Shown: positions 1-8,002 of the stretch, piece after piece | How the letters are laid out: each line of letters opens with the position of its first letter | Numbering within the stretch: the first letter of the stretch is position 1 | NCBI GenBank assembly: GCA_034211115.1 | Contig: JAXHTH010000106.1 | Location: 1-28,716 of the forward strand | Origin: JAXHTH01 sp034211115 | Lineage (GTDB): Bacteria > Planctomycetota > Phycisphaerae > Phycisphaerales > SM1A02 | Direction of reading: 5' to 3' | Length of the DNA stretch: 28,716 bases | Position numbers and translations under genes: made by a program | Notes under the pieces: model-generated | What the model saw: the letters and a program-made list of their open reading frames with translations, nothing else | Told to the model about the DNA's origin: nothing | Databases searched by the model: none

Positions 1-2
1 CC

Positions 3-338
3 CCCGCCACCATCGAGCAGGTCGCCTCCGCGACATTCCCCGACGCGGTCGGCGCCGATCCCACCCGCATCATGCACGCGATCATCACCGGCATCAGTTT
101 TCTCGGCGCGGGTACGATCATCGTGCACGGGGGTCGATCGGTGGAGGGGCTGACCACGGCCGCGTCGATCCTCCTCGTGGCCGCCCTGGGCATGACGACC
201 GCGCTGGGGGCCTGGCGGCTCGCCGCGATGATCACCGTCCTCACCCTCCTGATCCTCGGCGGGGTGGGCGTGCTCGAGCAGCGCATCGCGCGCCACCGAC
301 GCAGCAAACCCTCCGACGAGACCGACCGGGGCGATTGA
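3..338 (+). CDS. MgtC/SapB-family membrane protein, C-terminal part (5' end outside window)
   Basis: The reading frame is open from the first bases of the window and stops at 336-338, so only about the last 111 residues are present. They include the family signature: a DPTRI stretch, then GISFLGAGTII, then GLTTAAS, followed by two hydrophobic segments and a short charged tail. MgtC/SapB proteins are small inner-membrane proteins linked to survival under Mg2+ limitation and in acidic or intracellular niches; some modulate F-type ATPase. The gene converges with the GspE-like gene on the other strand, with 53 bases between them. Family assignment is solid from the motifs; which subfamily it belongs to cannot be told without the N-terminus. 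Confidence 0.85.
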   Translation, partial: PATIEQVASATFPDAVGADPTRIMHAIITGISFLGAGTIIVHGGRSVEGLTTAASILLVAALGMTTALGAWRLAAMITVLTLLILGGVGVLEQRIARHRRSKPSDETDRGD

Positions 339-391
339 TCGAAGAGCATGGGCCGCGCCGCGCGGGCCGTCGGCCTTCTCCTCCCGGCGCC

Positions 392-1711
392 TCAGTGAAC
401 ATGGCGCGCGGGAATGGCCGCATTGCCCGGCATGCGAAGCTCGCTCAGGCTGGTGATCCCGGCTTCGGCCTTCGCCAGCGCGTCATCGAGCAGGAAGTGA
501 TGATCCCGGCCGACGAGATGATCGCGGAGGGTCAGCGAATCGGCGTGATCGGTGAGCCGCTTTCGATCGTCGTCATCGAGCACCCAGACCTCGAAGACGC
601 CGATGCGCCCGCGAAAGCCGAGTTGGTTGCACGCATCGCAACCGACGGGTTCCCAGACCTTTTCCGGGGTTCCGGCCCCCAGCGCTTCCAGCCAGCGCCG
701 ATCCTGCTCGGTCGGCTCCGCCTCGCGGCGACACTGGGGGCACAGGCGGCGGACCAGCCGCTGGGCGACGACGATGGACGTGCTGGCCGCGATCTCGTGA
801 TCGGCGAGGCCGAGGTTGCGCATGGCGGTGATCGCGCCGACGGCGTCCTTGCTGTGCACGGTGGTGAGGAGTGTGCGGCCTGCGGTGGCGGCGTCCATCG
901 CCGCCCGCGCCGACGGCGCATCGCGCATCTCGCCCACGAGCAGGTAGTCCGGATCGAGGTGCAGGGCCGCCTTGATCCCCGTGGGGAAGTCCAGTGCCTG
1001 TTCCTCGTCGATCTGGATCTGGTTCACACCCTCGATGCTGTACTCGACCGGATCCTCCAGCGTGATGATGCAGCGCTCCAGCAGCTTCATCTCGTGAAGC
1101 AGGGCGTAGAGGGTGGTCGTCTTGCCCACGCCGGTGGGGCCGGCCACCACGAACATGCCCGTCAGCATGCCCAGCCAGTCCCGGATGCGCTGATAATCCC
1201 GCTCGCTCAGGCCCAGCTCGTCCATCCGCTGCTCGACGCGCTGTCGTTCGAGCACACGGATGGCGAACTTCGGCCCGTCCAGGCAGGGGGCGAGGGTGAC
1301 GCGCAGGTCGAGCCGGCGATCATCGATCTCCCGCCTGATCCGCGCCTCGGCGGGCATGAACATGGTGACGGGGTCGATGGAGGCCATCGCCTTGATCTGG
1401 TTGACGAGGCGCGCTCCCTCGGCCGGGGCGAGCAGGGCCCCGTCATGCACCACCCCGTCGATCCGGAGCCGGATCCGGAAACCCGTCGGCTGCGGATCGA
1501 CGTGAATGTCGGAGGCGAGCTCACGCATGGAATCGCGCAGCAGCGCCTCGGCGAGGGCGGGCTGCTCGTCCGGCGCCGCTTCCGCCGTGGCCTCGGACTC
1601 GGTCGAGACGGCGTCGAGCAGCAGCCGCGTCAGCTCCTCCTGCGCCGGCCGCGACTCATCGCGCCGCTGATCCTGTGCATTCTCGGTCGTCGTGGATTCG
1701 GTGGTGGTCAT
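392..1711 (-). CDS. GspE/PilB-type secretion ATPase, short form without the usual N-terminal domain
   Basis: A 439-residue AAA-type ATPase of the type II secretion/type IV pilus family. Visible motifs: the N2 domain signature SDIHVDP near residue 68, Walker A GPTGVGKT at 191-198, the Asp box around LEDPVEY at 218-224, Walker B LLVGEMRD at 257-264 with Glu261, and a four-cysteine zinc site C324/C327/C358/C361. The N-terminal ~60 residues are acidic and low-complexity; the long GspE N-terminal domain that docks to GspL/PilM-type partners is missing. It is the last gene of the minus-strand kinase-regulator-baeRF operon, 51 bases after baeRF, and no other secretion or pilus gene is in the window. 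The catalytic residues look intact, so it should hydrolyse ATP. Its partner and cargo are unknown; a role in a stress operon rather than in a classical secretion machine is inference. Confidence 0.9.
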   Translation of the reverse strand: MTTTESTTTENAQDQRRDESRPAQEELTRLLLDAVSTESEATAEAAPDEQPALAEALLRDSMRELASDIHVDPQPTGFRIRLRIDGVVHDGALLAPAEGARLVNQIKAMASIDPVTMFMPAEARIRREIDDRRLDLRVTLAPCLDGPKFAIRVLERQRVEQRMDELGLSERDYQRIRDWLGMLTGMFVVAGPTGVGKTTTLYALLHEMKLLERCIITLEDPVEYSIEGVNQIQIDEEQALDFPTGIKAALHLDPDYLLVGEMRDAPSARAAMDAATAGRTLLTTVHSKDAVGAITAMRNLGLADHEIAASTSIVVAQRLVRRLCPQCRREAEPTEQDRRWLEALGAGTPEKVWEPVGCDACNQLGFRGRIGVFEVWVLDDDDRKRLTDHADSLTLRDHLVGRDHHFLLDDALAKAEAGITSLSELRMPGNAAIPARHVH

Positions 1712-1762
1712 GGAGTCGTTGCCTCATGCAAAGATCTGGTCGAAGGAGAATCGAGCCCCGGT

Positions 1763-2938
1763 TCATGCCCCGTCGGAAACCGCCGCGCTGCGCAGCACGG
1801 CGCTGGCGGCGAGACCGTCGGGGAGCGTCCTCGCCTCGGCCGCGAACACCCGGCCGCCGGTGGCCGCGCAGTGAGCCACCGCGGCGTCGAGCAGATCCTC
1901 GTCGGTCGGCTCGCGCTGTTCGTGAAGCCGGATCGAGCCCGACGCCGCCTCGAACCGGCCCCAGACCTGGTCGTGCAGCGAGACGAACAGCGTGCGCACT
2001 TGCCCCTGGGTCGCGGCGGCGAGAATGGTCTCCAGATCGCGGGACGCGAGTCGACGCGGGACCGCGGCGTGGAACTGTTCGACCTCTTCGGCGAGGGCTT
2101 CCGGACCCGTCCCTCGAATGTGCGCGCGGACCCTGCGGCGCAGCTCGTCGGGGCGCAGCTCATCGGGATTGCCCTCCAGCGTCGCGTTGAGCAGCCTGCG
2201 ATGAGAGTTCGCCGTGCGATAGATCGATTGGATCGGCTCGGCCGCGGCGAGCATGAGCGGCGCCCGGTCATCCCGCAGGCGGGAGACGACGGCGGTGTCG
2301 ATCATGCGGCAGTATTCCAGCAGTCGCTTCTTCTGCTCGGCGTCGTCGGCGGCGGTGCCGTGGCCGTGGAAGATCGCATCGCGCTGCCCGCCCCCCCGCG
2401 GCGGAGCGCCGCTGTGATACTGGAGCTGTCGCTGCGGATCGTCGAACCGCATCGCGTCGGCGAAGTCGTTCGGTGCGTCCGGCAGCGTGACCGGCTCCAC
2501 GTGATCGTCGTCTACCCGGTACAGATCGACGCGGCGCTGGCTCAGGGCGAGCACGTACACCGTCGGCGGCGCATCGGTGACGGCAAAGAGCGGCTTGACG
2601 TGAAACCGCTCGCCGCACCAGGCGAACGCGGGCACGTCATAGGGCAGCTTGAACGCGTGCTCCCGGTCGCCGCAGAGCAGGGCGAGGGCGGCCCCGCCGT
2701 GCCGGGCGAGCTGCCGCCCGTCCAGCCGCCTTCGCGCCGGCTCCAGCCGCTGGGCGATCGCGCGGTCGGAGAGGCCCCGCCCGGCGAGCTGGCGCTCGGC
2801 CTCGCGGAGAAGATTCCGCAGCCGGATCACGTCCTGCTGGGACCCGTCGCCGCCATCCTCCAGCGGCAGGTAGAGCGAGACGCACGGTTCGTGGCGATGC
2901 TGGATCAACTGTCGGATTGTCTGGCGATCGATGTGCAT
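1763..2938 (-). CDS. baeRF family 3 (bacterial archaeo-eukaryotic release-factor-like) protein
   Basis: 391 residues with the layout of the baeRF3 family: an N-terminal PCVSLYLPL stretch, then a long helical segment with RLRNLLREAE, then ERFHVKPLF and VYVLALSQRRVDLYRV, and a C-terminal eRF1-like domain. baeRF proteins are bacterial relatives of aRF1/eRF1 and Pelota and are predicted to act on ribosomes, possibly in stress hibernation or rescue; the biochemical role is not established. I chose the ATG at 2936-2938 because GTGATC, complementary to the 16S rRNA 3' end, lies 3 bases upstream; a GTG at 2945-2947 is the alternative. It sits between the response regulator and the GspE-like gene on the same strand, so it is probably co-transcribed with both. 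Mycobacterial Rv2629, a DosR-regulon gene, is a related eRF1-like protein. Confidence 0.88.
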   Translation of the reverse strand: MHIDRQTIRQLIQHRHEPCVSLYLPLEDGGDGSQQDVIRLRNLLREAERQLAGRGLSDRAIAQRLEPARRRLDGRQLARHGGAALALLCGDREHAFKLPYDVPAFAWCGERFHVKPLFAVTDAPPTVYVLALSQRRVDLYRVDDDHVEPVTLPDAPNDFADAMRFDDPQRQLQYHSGAPPRGGGQRDAIFHGHGTAADDAEQKKRLLEYCRMIDTAVVSRLRDDRAPLMLAAAEPIQSIYRTANSHRRLLNATLEGNPDELRPDELRRRVRAHIRGTGPEALAEEVEQFHAAVPRRLASRDLETILAAATQGQVRTLFVSLHDQVWGRFEAASGSIRLHEQREPTDEDLLDAAVAHCAATGGRVFAAEARTLPDGLAASAVLRSAAVSDGA

Positions 2939-3067
2939 GATGATCACTTCGGCGGGCGGGATGCCTGATCGCGATGCCGCGTCGCCGCGCCCGCCGGCAC
3001 CGGGCAGGCGCGAAGAGTCACCGCGATCCGCGTCACCGGTTCCGCGGCGGACATCGCCAGGGACGAA

Positions 3068-3751
3068 TCAGGCCTGTTCGAGTACCCACTGCACGGCGTG
3101 GCGCACGAGCTGATTGCTGTCCGCGAGATTCAGCTTCTCCTTGATGTTCTCGCGGTAGGTTTCGATCGTCTTCATGCTGAGCGCGAGCTTGTCGGCGATC
3201 TGGCGCGTGCCGAGCCCTTCGCCCAGCAGCCGGTAGACCTCGAGCTCGCGATCGCTCAGCCGATCGATGGGCGACTCCTCGAGGTCGGTCTTTCCGCCCA
3301 CCACGCTGTGCAGGAGGCGGTTGGACATCTGCTCGCTGAGGTAGATCTCGCCGGCGAGAACGCGCCGGCAGGCCTCGACGAGGAAATCGGTGGCCGTCTG
3401 TTTGTTGAGATACCCCAGCGCCCCGGCGCGGAGGGCGCGTTCGGCGTAGAGCGTCTCATCGTGGACGGAGACGATGAGCACGTGCAGCTCCGGCCAGCGG
3501 GCCTTGAGATCCTTGAGGAGATTGAGCCCGTCCATCCCGTCGAGCTGGATGTCGATGATGGCCATGTCGGGGTGGAACTCCTCGACGGCGCGGACGGCCT
3601 CGCCGGCGTTGGCGGCCTCGGCGCACACGTTCAGATCCGGCTCATCGTCCAGCAACTGGCCCATCCCGTGGCGGACGATGGGATGATCGTCCACGATCAG
3701 GACCCGTCTCGAGCGATCGGTGGGGGTTCGTTTTGTGGCTTTCTCGTTCAT
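3068..3751 (-). CDS. NarL/FixJ-family response regulator (REC + LuxR HTH)
   Basis: 227 residues. The receiver domain shows the acidic pair Asp21/Asp22 in IVDDH, the phospho-acceptor Asp67 in IIDIQ and the conserved Lys117 in LNKQT. The C-terminal half is a LuxR-type DNA-binding domain starting at LSDRELEV, with recognition helix SMKTIETYRENI. Such regulators bind short inverted repeats as dimers after phosphorylation. The start codon overlaps the stop of the histidine kinase gene by four bases (ATGA), so the two are translationally coupled and almost certainly cognate. It is the best candidate to bind the inverted repeats found in the promoter regions of this island. What stimulus it answers cannot be read from the sequence. 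Confidence 0.96.
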   Translation of the reverse strand: MNEKATKRTPTDRSRRVLIVDDHPIVRHGMGQLLDDEPDLNVCAEAANAGEAVRAVEEFHPDMAIIDIQLDGMDGLNLLKDLKARWPELHVLIVSVHDETLYAERALRAGALGYLNKQTATDFLVEACRRVLAGEIYLSEQMSNRLLHSVVGGKTDLEESPIDRLSDRELEVYRLLGEGLGTRQIADKLALSMKTIETYRENIKEKLNLADSNQLVRHAVQWVLEQA

Positions 3752-5022
3752 GGTCGGGATCGCCTTTCTTTCAGGCGGCAGGTGACGACGGTTCCGTGGC
3801 CGGGTTCTCCGGTGATGTCGAGGGCCGCTCCGATGATCCCCGCGTGGTGTCTCATGGTGCGCGTGCCGAGCCCCGGGTTTGTGTCGGGGGGCAGGCCGAT
3901 ACCATCGTCGGTCACGCGGATCACGGTCGCCTGGGGCGTGCTGTCCACTTCGATGCGGATGCGTTCGGCCTGACTGTGCCGGCCGGCGTTGGACGCGGCT
4001 TCGTGCATGATCCAGTACAGGTGCAGGGCATCGTCATCGTCCCACCCCGGCAGCGGGCCGCGAAGCTGGAACTCGCAGGGGATTCCGAAGCGCTTCTCCG
4101 TGTTCTGGGCCAGTTCCTGGAGGGCTTCGCGGAGTCCGCCGAAGCCCATGTCGATGGGGCTCAGTCCGCGGGACATGCCTCGGACCTTTTCCAGGGTCTC
4201 GGAGATGAGCTCCTTGATCCGCGCCGCCTCTTCCGCCTCGTCGCTGCCGCTCGTCTCCAGCCGTCGCCGCAGGCGATCGCAGAGGATCGACGCGCCCACG
4301 AGATCCTGGCACACGCCGTCGTGCAGCTCGCGCCCGAAGCGCTGCTGCTGGAGCCAGACGTTGTCGGCGGCGGCGCGCTCCAGCGCCTTGCGCTCGATCA
4401 CGTAGCCGATCTGGAGACCGATGTCGCGGGCGAGTTCGCGGACAATGTCGTCGGAAGGGTCGCGTTGTGTCGAGTAGAACGCCATCGCGCCGACACGCTG
4501 ATCCCCGGCGAGGATGGGGAATCCGTAGGCGGCGACGAGGCCGACGTCGATGGCCAGGCGCGCCGCCTCCGGGTCCACGACCTTCGGCAAGTCGGTGATC
4601 GCGATCGCTTCGCCCGACGCGTGCACTTCCGTCGCGGGCAGACGACCCGAGGCGGCGGCGACGGACTCGCACCGATCCTTGAACGCCTCGAAGACCGGAT
4701 CGTCGTTCGGATGCCAGACGTGCAGCATGCGAGACCGGGGATCGCGACGCTCCGGATAGTGGACGATCGTGTGGGCCAGGCGCAGCGCCGGATCCTCGGC
4801 GCAGATGCGCTGCATGGCGTAATGAATGGCGGACTCCGCGTCGCCGGCCGCGTTCGCCCTCGCGGTGATGTCTCGAAGTATGCTCACAAAGGTATCCGTG
4901 GTCTCAGGTCGGCTCGGTTCCGGGGCGGCCGTCGAGCGTCCCGTCTCCCGCGGCGGGACGGCGCGCGCCTCGGCGGGCGCGCCGGGTTCGCGCTCCGTCA
5001 TCTCGTGCCGGACGCTGTTCAC
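3748..5022 (-). CDS. Soluble GAF-domain sensor histidine kinase (HisKA_3/HATPase), NarX/DosS-like
   Basis: 424 residues from the GTG start at 5020-5022. That start is preferred because GAGGAG lies 6 bases upstream; an in-frame ATG at 5047-5049 has no ribosome-binding site. After a variable N-terminus comes a GAF-like domain (roughly 40-210), then the HisKA_3 phospho-acceptor motif with His234 in GRELHDGVCQD, and an ATPase domain with N-box HEAASNAGRHS, G1 DDGIGLP and G2 GLGTRT. No membrane segment is visible, so the kinase should sense a cytoplasmic signal through GAF. DosS/DosT kinases use haem in GAF for O2/NO/redox sensing; whether this GAF binds haem cannot be decided here. The first gene of a minus-strand operon with its regulator (ATGA overlap), baeRF and the GspE-like ATPase. 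Confidence 0.94.
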   Translation of the reverse strand: MNSVRHEMTEREPGAPAEARAVPPRETGRSTAAPEPSRPETTDTFVSILRDITARANAAGDAESAIHYAMQRICAEDPALRLAHTIVHYPERRDPRSRMLHVWHPNDDPVFEAFKDRCESVAAASGRLPATEVHASGEAIAITDLPKVVDPEAARLAIDVGLVAAYGFPILAGDQRVGAMAFYSTQRDPSDDIVRELARDIGLQIGYVIERKALERAAADNVWLQQQRFGRELHDGVCQDLVGASILCDRLRRRLETSGSDEAEEAARIKELISETLEKVRGMSRGLSPIDMGFGGLREALQELAQNTEKRFGIPCEFQLRGPLPGWDDDDALHLYWIMHEAASNAGRHSQAERIRIEVDSTPQATVIRVTDDGIGLPPDTNPGLGTRTMRHHAGIIGAALDITGEPGHGTVVTCRLKERRSRP

Positions 5023-5371
5023 AGCAAGCTCCTCGCTTCCACAAGGCATGAAACGAAAACGTGCGGGAAGAACTCGCCGAATCCACGAACGCCGGGGCGG
5101 ACTTGGCGCGGCAGGCGGTCGGGTTGCGTTCCGTCGCGGTCCTTGCCGTCCCGGATCCGATCATTCTACGCCGTCCCTCCTGTGAACGCGCCGGGCATGT
5201 GGTCCAGACCGTTCAGCCTGCGACGTCCGATCGTTCGTACACCCTGAACGCGCGGCGCCTGGATCGCGCCGGGAGTCGGCCGACGGCGGCAGCGGCCCGG
5301 TGGTCCGCTGCCGACACGAGTATCCGTCACCGGCAGGCTCACGGTCATCGGTCGTTGTGCGGGCCTCGCCA

Positions 5372-5386
5372 TGGGGGGATCCCCCA
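5372..5386. promoter_or_regulatory. Candidate operator: perfect TGGGG-N5-CCCCA inverted repeat (box 1)
   Basis: TGGGG at 5372-5376 and CCCCA at 5382-5386 are separated by GGATC. The surrounding 20 bases (5370-5389) match the sites at 13426-13445 and 7369-7388 at 13 of 20 aligned positions in all three. It lies between the divergent kinase and dismutase genes, 220 bases before the dismutase start. Binding by the local NarL-type regulator is inference. Confidence 0.5.
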
Positions 5387-5465
5387 GATTCCTCGTGCCG
5401 GCCCCGCCCTTCCGGCTCGTCCGGCTGCTCCGCTTCGGGAGATGAACCACCCGGCGTTGTCTGAC

Positions 5466-5481
5466 TTCCCCAAACGGGGAA
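5466..5481. promoter_or_regulatory. Second inverted repeat TTCCCC-AAAC-GGGGAA
   Basis: A perfect 6-bp inverted repeat with a 4-base spacer, about 125 bases upstream of the dismutase start. Its core CCCCAAACGGGG nearly equals CCCCAATCGGGG at 13238-13249 upstream of the ferritin-like gene, also gene-proximal to a TGGGG-N5-CCCCA box. It could be a second regulator site or an mRNA-leader hairpin. Confidence 0.35.
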
Positions 5482-5606
5482 CGGGATCGAGCCGGATGGG
5501 AATGATGGCCGGCGAGGAGAGGATTGGTCTGAACGGGCCGCCGCCGATCGTCGGCGGGGTCTTCTCTCCTGACTCCAGACGCGCCCGACGCGAGGAAGAG
5601 CCAGCC

Positions 5607-6248
5607 ATGAAGTACCAGTTGCCGGATCTGCCCTATCCGCACGATGCGCTCGAGCCGGTGATCGACGCCGAGACCATGCGCATTCATCACGAGAAGCATC
5701 ACGGGGGCTACGTGAAGAAGCTCAACAAGGCGATCGAAGGGCTCGCGGCCCCCGAGGACGTTCGAGATCTGATCGCCGATCTGGACGCCGTCCCCGCCGA
5801 ACAGCGCGAGGCGGTGCGCAACAACGGCGGCGGGCACGCCAATCACAGCCTGTTCTGGAACGTCATGCGGCCGCCCTCGACGCGCTCCGGGCCCGGCGGG
5901 GAACTCGAGCAGGCGATCGGAACCGCCTTCGGCGATGTTGACAAGCTCCGCGAGCTGTTCACCGAGACCGCCAAGTCCCGCTTCGGCTCCGGCTGGGCGT
6001 GGCTCTGCGTGCACGAGAACGGCGAGCTGTTCGTCTGCTCCACCCCCAACCAGGACAGCCCGCTCATGCAGGGATACGTCGAGCGCCCCGGGATCCCGAT
6101 CCTCGGCCTGGACGTGTGGGAGCATGCCTATTACCTGCTCTATCAGAACCGCCGCGCCGATTACGTGAACGCGTGGTGGGACATCATCAACTGGGAGCAC
6201 GTGGCGGAGTTCTACGCGGCGGCGCAGCTCGTGGCCGCGGCGCAGTAA
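5607..6248 (+). CDS. Superoxide dismutase, Mn-type by motif (Fe/Mn family)
   Basis: 213 residues, the usual length for cytoplasmic Fe/Mn SOD; no signal peptide. It converts superoxide to O2 and H2O2. Metal ligands can be placed at His27 (in RIHHEKHH), His80 (in GGGHANH), Asp169 and His173 (in LDVWEHAYY). The second-sphere Gln149 in TPNQDSPL and the GGHxNHxxFW form are typical of Mn or cambialistic enzymes rather than strict Fe enzymes. The ATG at 5607 is preceded by GAGGAAG; the frame is open further upstream but without family sequence. It is divergent from the kinase operon, and box 1 lies in the shared upstream region. Metal choice is predicted from motifs only. Confidence 0.95.
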   Translation: MKYQLPDLPYPHDALEPVIDAETMRIHHEKHHGGYVKKLNKAIEGLAAPEDVRDLIADLDAVPAEQREAVRNNGGGHANHSLFWNVMRPPSTRSGPGGELEQAIGTAFGDVDKLRELFTETAKSRFGSGWAWLCVHENGELFVCSTPNQDSPLMQGYVERPGIPILGLDVWEHAYYLLYQNRRADYVNAWWDIINWEHVAEFYAAAQLVAAAQ

Positions 6249-6290
6249 AGGGCGCGGGGAAGAGACGACACATCAGAATGCCCGGCGACC

Positions 6291-6328
6291 GGCGGCCTTC
6301 GCTCCGAGCGGGCCGCCGCGTCGCTTTT
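6291..6328. terminator. Hairpin terminator between sod and the convergent CHAD gene
   Basis: GGCGGCC at 6291-6297 pairs with GGCCGCC at 6311-6317 (13-base loop), followed on the + strand by a short T4 run at 6325-6328. It lies 42 bases after the dismutase stop and 18 bases before the 3' end of the minus-strand CHAD gene, so it may serve both. Confidence 0.45.
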
Positions 6329-6345
6329 ACCGCGCGCGCCCCCCG

Positions 6346-7251
6346 TCAGCCCGTCTCCGAGGCCGCGGCCTGCCAGTACCGCTCGAACCGGCCGGCGAGC
6401 CGCCTGGGCTTCTCCGCGAACAGCCGCGCGCCCAGCGGGCGAGCCTCGGCGCGAAGCTCGGCGCTGCGGCGGTCGATGAGCTCGAGCAGGCGCCGCTCGG
6501 CGTCCGCGTCGCCAAGATTGCCCGGCTCGGCCCGGATCGTCTCCCGAAGCACGACGAGGTCATGGTCGTCGCCCAGCCGATCGGTGAGCGTTTTCAATTC
6601 GTCGCGCCGAACCTCGAGCACCGGTTCCCAGATGGACCGGAGCATGCGCACGTGATAGCGATGGTACTTCACGCGCTTGCGCCACTCGTGGAAGCGCTCA
6701 TCGGCCGGTTCATCATACGCCTCGTTCATGGCGCGGCGCGCGCGCCGATAGGTCTTCTGCAAGCCGCCGGTCAGGGCGTCGAAGCCCGAGCCGTCGGGGG
6801 ACCAGTTTTTCACGCGCCGCTTCGCCTCGCCGAGGCGGTCGATGACCTCGGCGGCGCGCTCGTCCAGGCGCAGGCGGGCGGCGATCGCCTCCCGCCGCTG
6901 CCGCAGGGCCCGGCGCGCCGTCTCGAGCAGCGCCCCGTCCAGCTCCTCCCGGTACCGCTCGGCGAGCAGGTCCAGCGACTCGATGAGGGCCTCGGCATCG
7001 CGGAGATCGGAGAGGCGTCGCGCCGCGTCGCGGAGCGCGGCGTTCTCGGCCTGATAGAGTTCATTCAGATTCGGGCGGAGGAGCCGCAGCAGGGCGCGAA
7101 GTTTCTTGAGCCGCTTCCGCGCCTCGTGCACGCCCGTGTGCAGCGCCTCGGCCGACACGGACAGATCGTCGATCGCCCGCGAAAGCTGCTCCTTCGCGAT
7201 GCGCCTGGCTTCCTTCTGGATCGGTTTGTCCGGACGAAAACGGTATGGCAT
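6346..7251 (-). CDS. CHAD-domain protein
   Basis: 301 residues forming the all-helical CHAD domain with its two half-repeats. Conserved His/Arg/Lys-rich helices are visible: VHEARKRLKKLRALLRLLR near residue 42, and FHEWRKRVKYHRYHVRML in the second half. CHAD proteins bind inorganic polyphosphate through this basic pore and are often found on polyphosphate granules. There is no fused CYTH (triphosphate hydrolase) domain here. It is a single minus-strand gene, divergent from the CBS-domain gene; the 245-base region between them carries a TGGTG-N5-CCCCA box. Polyphosphate storage would fit a stress/dormancy programme, but that link is inference. Confidence 0.92.
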   Translation of the reverse strand: MPYRFRPDKPIQKEARRIAKEQLSRAIDDLSVSAEALHTGVHEARKRLKKLRALLRLLRPNLNELYQAENAALRDAARRLSDLRDAEALIESLDLLAERYREELDGALLETARRALRQRREAIAARLRLDERAAEVIDRLGEAKRRVKNWSPDGSGFDALTGGLQKTYRRARRAMNEAYDEPADERFHEWRKRVKYHRYHVRMLRSIWEPVLEVRRDELKTLTDRLGDDHDLVVLRETIRAEPGNLGDADAERRLLELIDRRSAELRAEARPLGARLFAEKPRRLAGRFERYWQAAASETG

Positions 7252-7370
7252 GGCTCTGTCGAAGAGGCGAGGAACCCGGATCGGCCTGCGGCGTCAACGG
7301 CGCCTGTCGCCGAAATGAGCCGGGCGTCCGCCCGCCTTCATCATGGTACGCGACCGGTCGGCGCGCCCCG

Positions 7371-7385
7371 TGGTGGTATTCCCCA
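7371..7385. promoter_or_regulatory. Candidate operator: TGGTG-N5-CCCCA inverted repeat with one mismatch
   Basis: TGGTG at 7371-7375 and CCCCA at 7381-7385 flank GTATT. One arm position departs from the perfect repeat, but the flanks (CG before, G after the CCCCA) match the other boxes. It lies between the divergent CHAD and CBS genes, 111 bases before the CBS start. Confidence 0.4.
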
Positions 7386-7496
7386 GTCGCGTTTCGTCGA
7401 TTCGCCGAACACGACGCCGGATGATGCGCCCGATGAAGAGCCCGGACGCTGCGCATATTCTCAGGAAACCGAATGATCAAGGACAAGGAGGCGACC

Positions 7497-7916
7497 ATGC
7501 GCCTGCAGGACATCATGACACCTCATCTCGAGTACATCGACGCGGAGCGTTCGCTGTTCGACGCGGCGAGCCGGATGAAGGCCCTGGACGTGGGGATCAT
7601 GCCCGTGGTGGAGAACGACAAGCTCGCGGGCACCATCACCGATCGCGACATCACGGTGCGGGGCGTCGCCGCGGGGCGCGACCCGGCCGTCACCCCGGTC
7701 CGGGACGCGATGACCGCCGGCGTGATCACCGCGCCCGAAGACGCGGACGTGGACACCGCGATGAAGCTGATGAAAGAACACCGGGTCCGGCGGATCTTCG
7801 CGAGCAACGCCGAACAGAAGCTCGTCGGCGTCGTCTCGCTGGGTGACGTGGCCAGGACGGTCGAAGCGCCGCAGCCGGTGGCGGAGACGGTGCGAAAAGT
7901 CTCCGAGCCGACGTAA
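7497..7916 (+). CDS. Two-CBS-domain protein (Hrp1-like)
   Basis: 139 residues made only of two CBS motifs, about 1-60 and 65-130, each with the pattern (V/I)MPVVEN...GTITDRDI and VRRIFASN...VGVVSLGDVA. The ATG at 7497 is chosen because AAGGAGG (7485-7491) sits 5 bases before it; an in-frame ATG at 7473 lacks such a site. CBS pairs bind adenosine nucleotides and act as energy sensors. Size and layout match mycobacterial Hrp1 (Rv2626c), among the most strongly induced DosR genes. It is monocistronic, divergent from CHAD. The ligand is unknown; the AMP/ATP-sensing role is family knowledge, not seen directly. Confidence 0.93.
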   Translation: MRLQDIMTPHLEYIDAERSLFDAASRMKALDVGIMPVVENDKLAGTITDRDITVRGVAAGRDPAVTPVRDAMTAGVITAPEDADVDTAMKLMKEHRVRRIFASNAEQKLVGVVSLGDVARTVEAPQPVAETVRKVSEPT

Positions 7917-8002
7917 CACGATCGCGGCATCGCGCTCGGCGCCGGCGGAACACGTCTCGCGGCTGGGCATCCACGGCTGTCGACCGATCACCGCTGGTCC
8001 CT

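Larger units (their letters stand above)
5023..5606. other. Divergent promoter region between the kinase operon and the superoxide dismutase gene
   Basis: No gene is supported in these 584 bases: open frames here lack family motifs and ribosome-binding sites. The region must hold the start signals for both the minus-strand kinase operon and the plus-strand dismutase gene. It carries the TGGGG-N5-CCCCA inverted repeat at 5372-5386 and a second perfect inverted repeat TTCCCC-AAAC-GGGGAA at 5466-5481, listed separately. I see no convincing sigma-70 -35/-10 pair. Confidence 0.6.

Noticed and set aside
335..2968. 877-codon open frame on the + strand opposite the GspE-like and baeRF genes
   Set aside because: Antisense frame of GC-rich genes. 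It has no domain motif, and the minus-strand genes have full family signatures.
5166..6200. 344-codon minus-strand frame over the sod region
   Set aside because: Covers the dismutase antisense and the promoter region; no motif and no ribosome-binding site.
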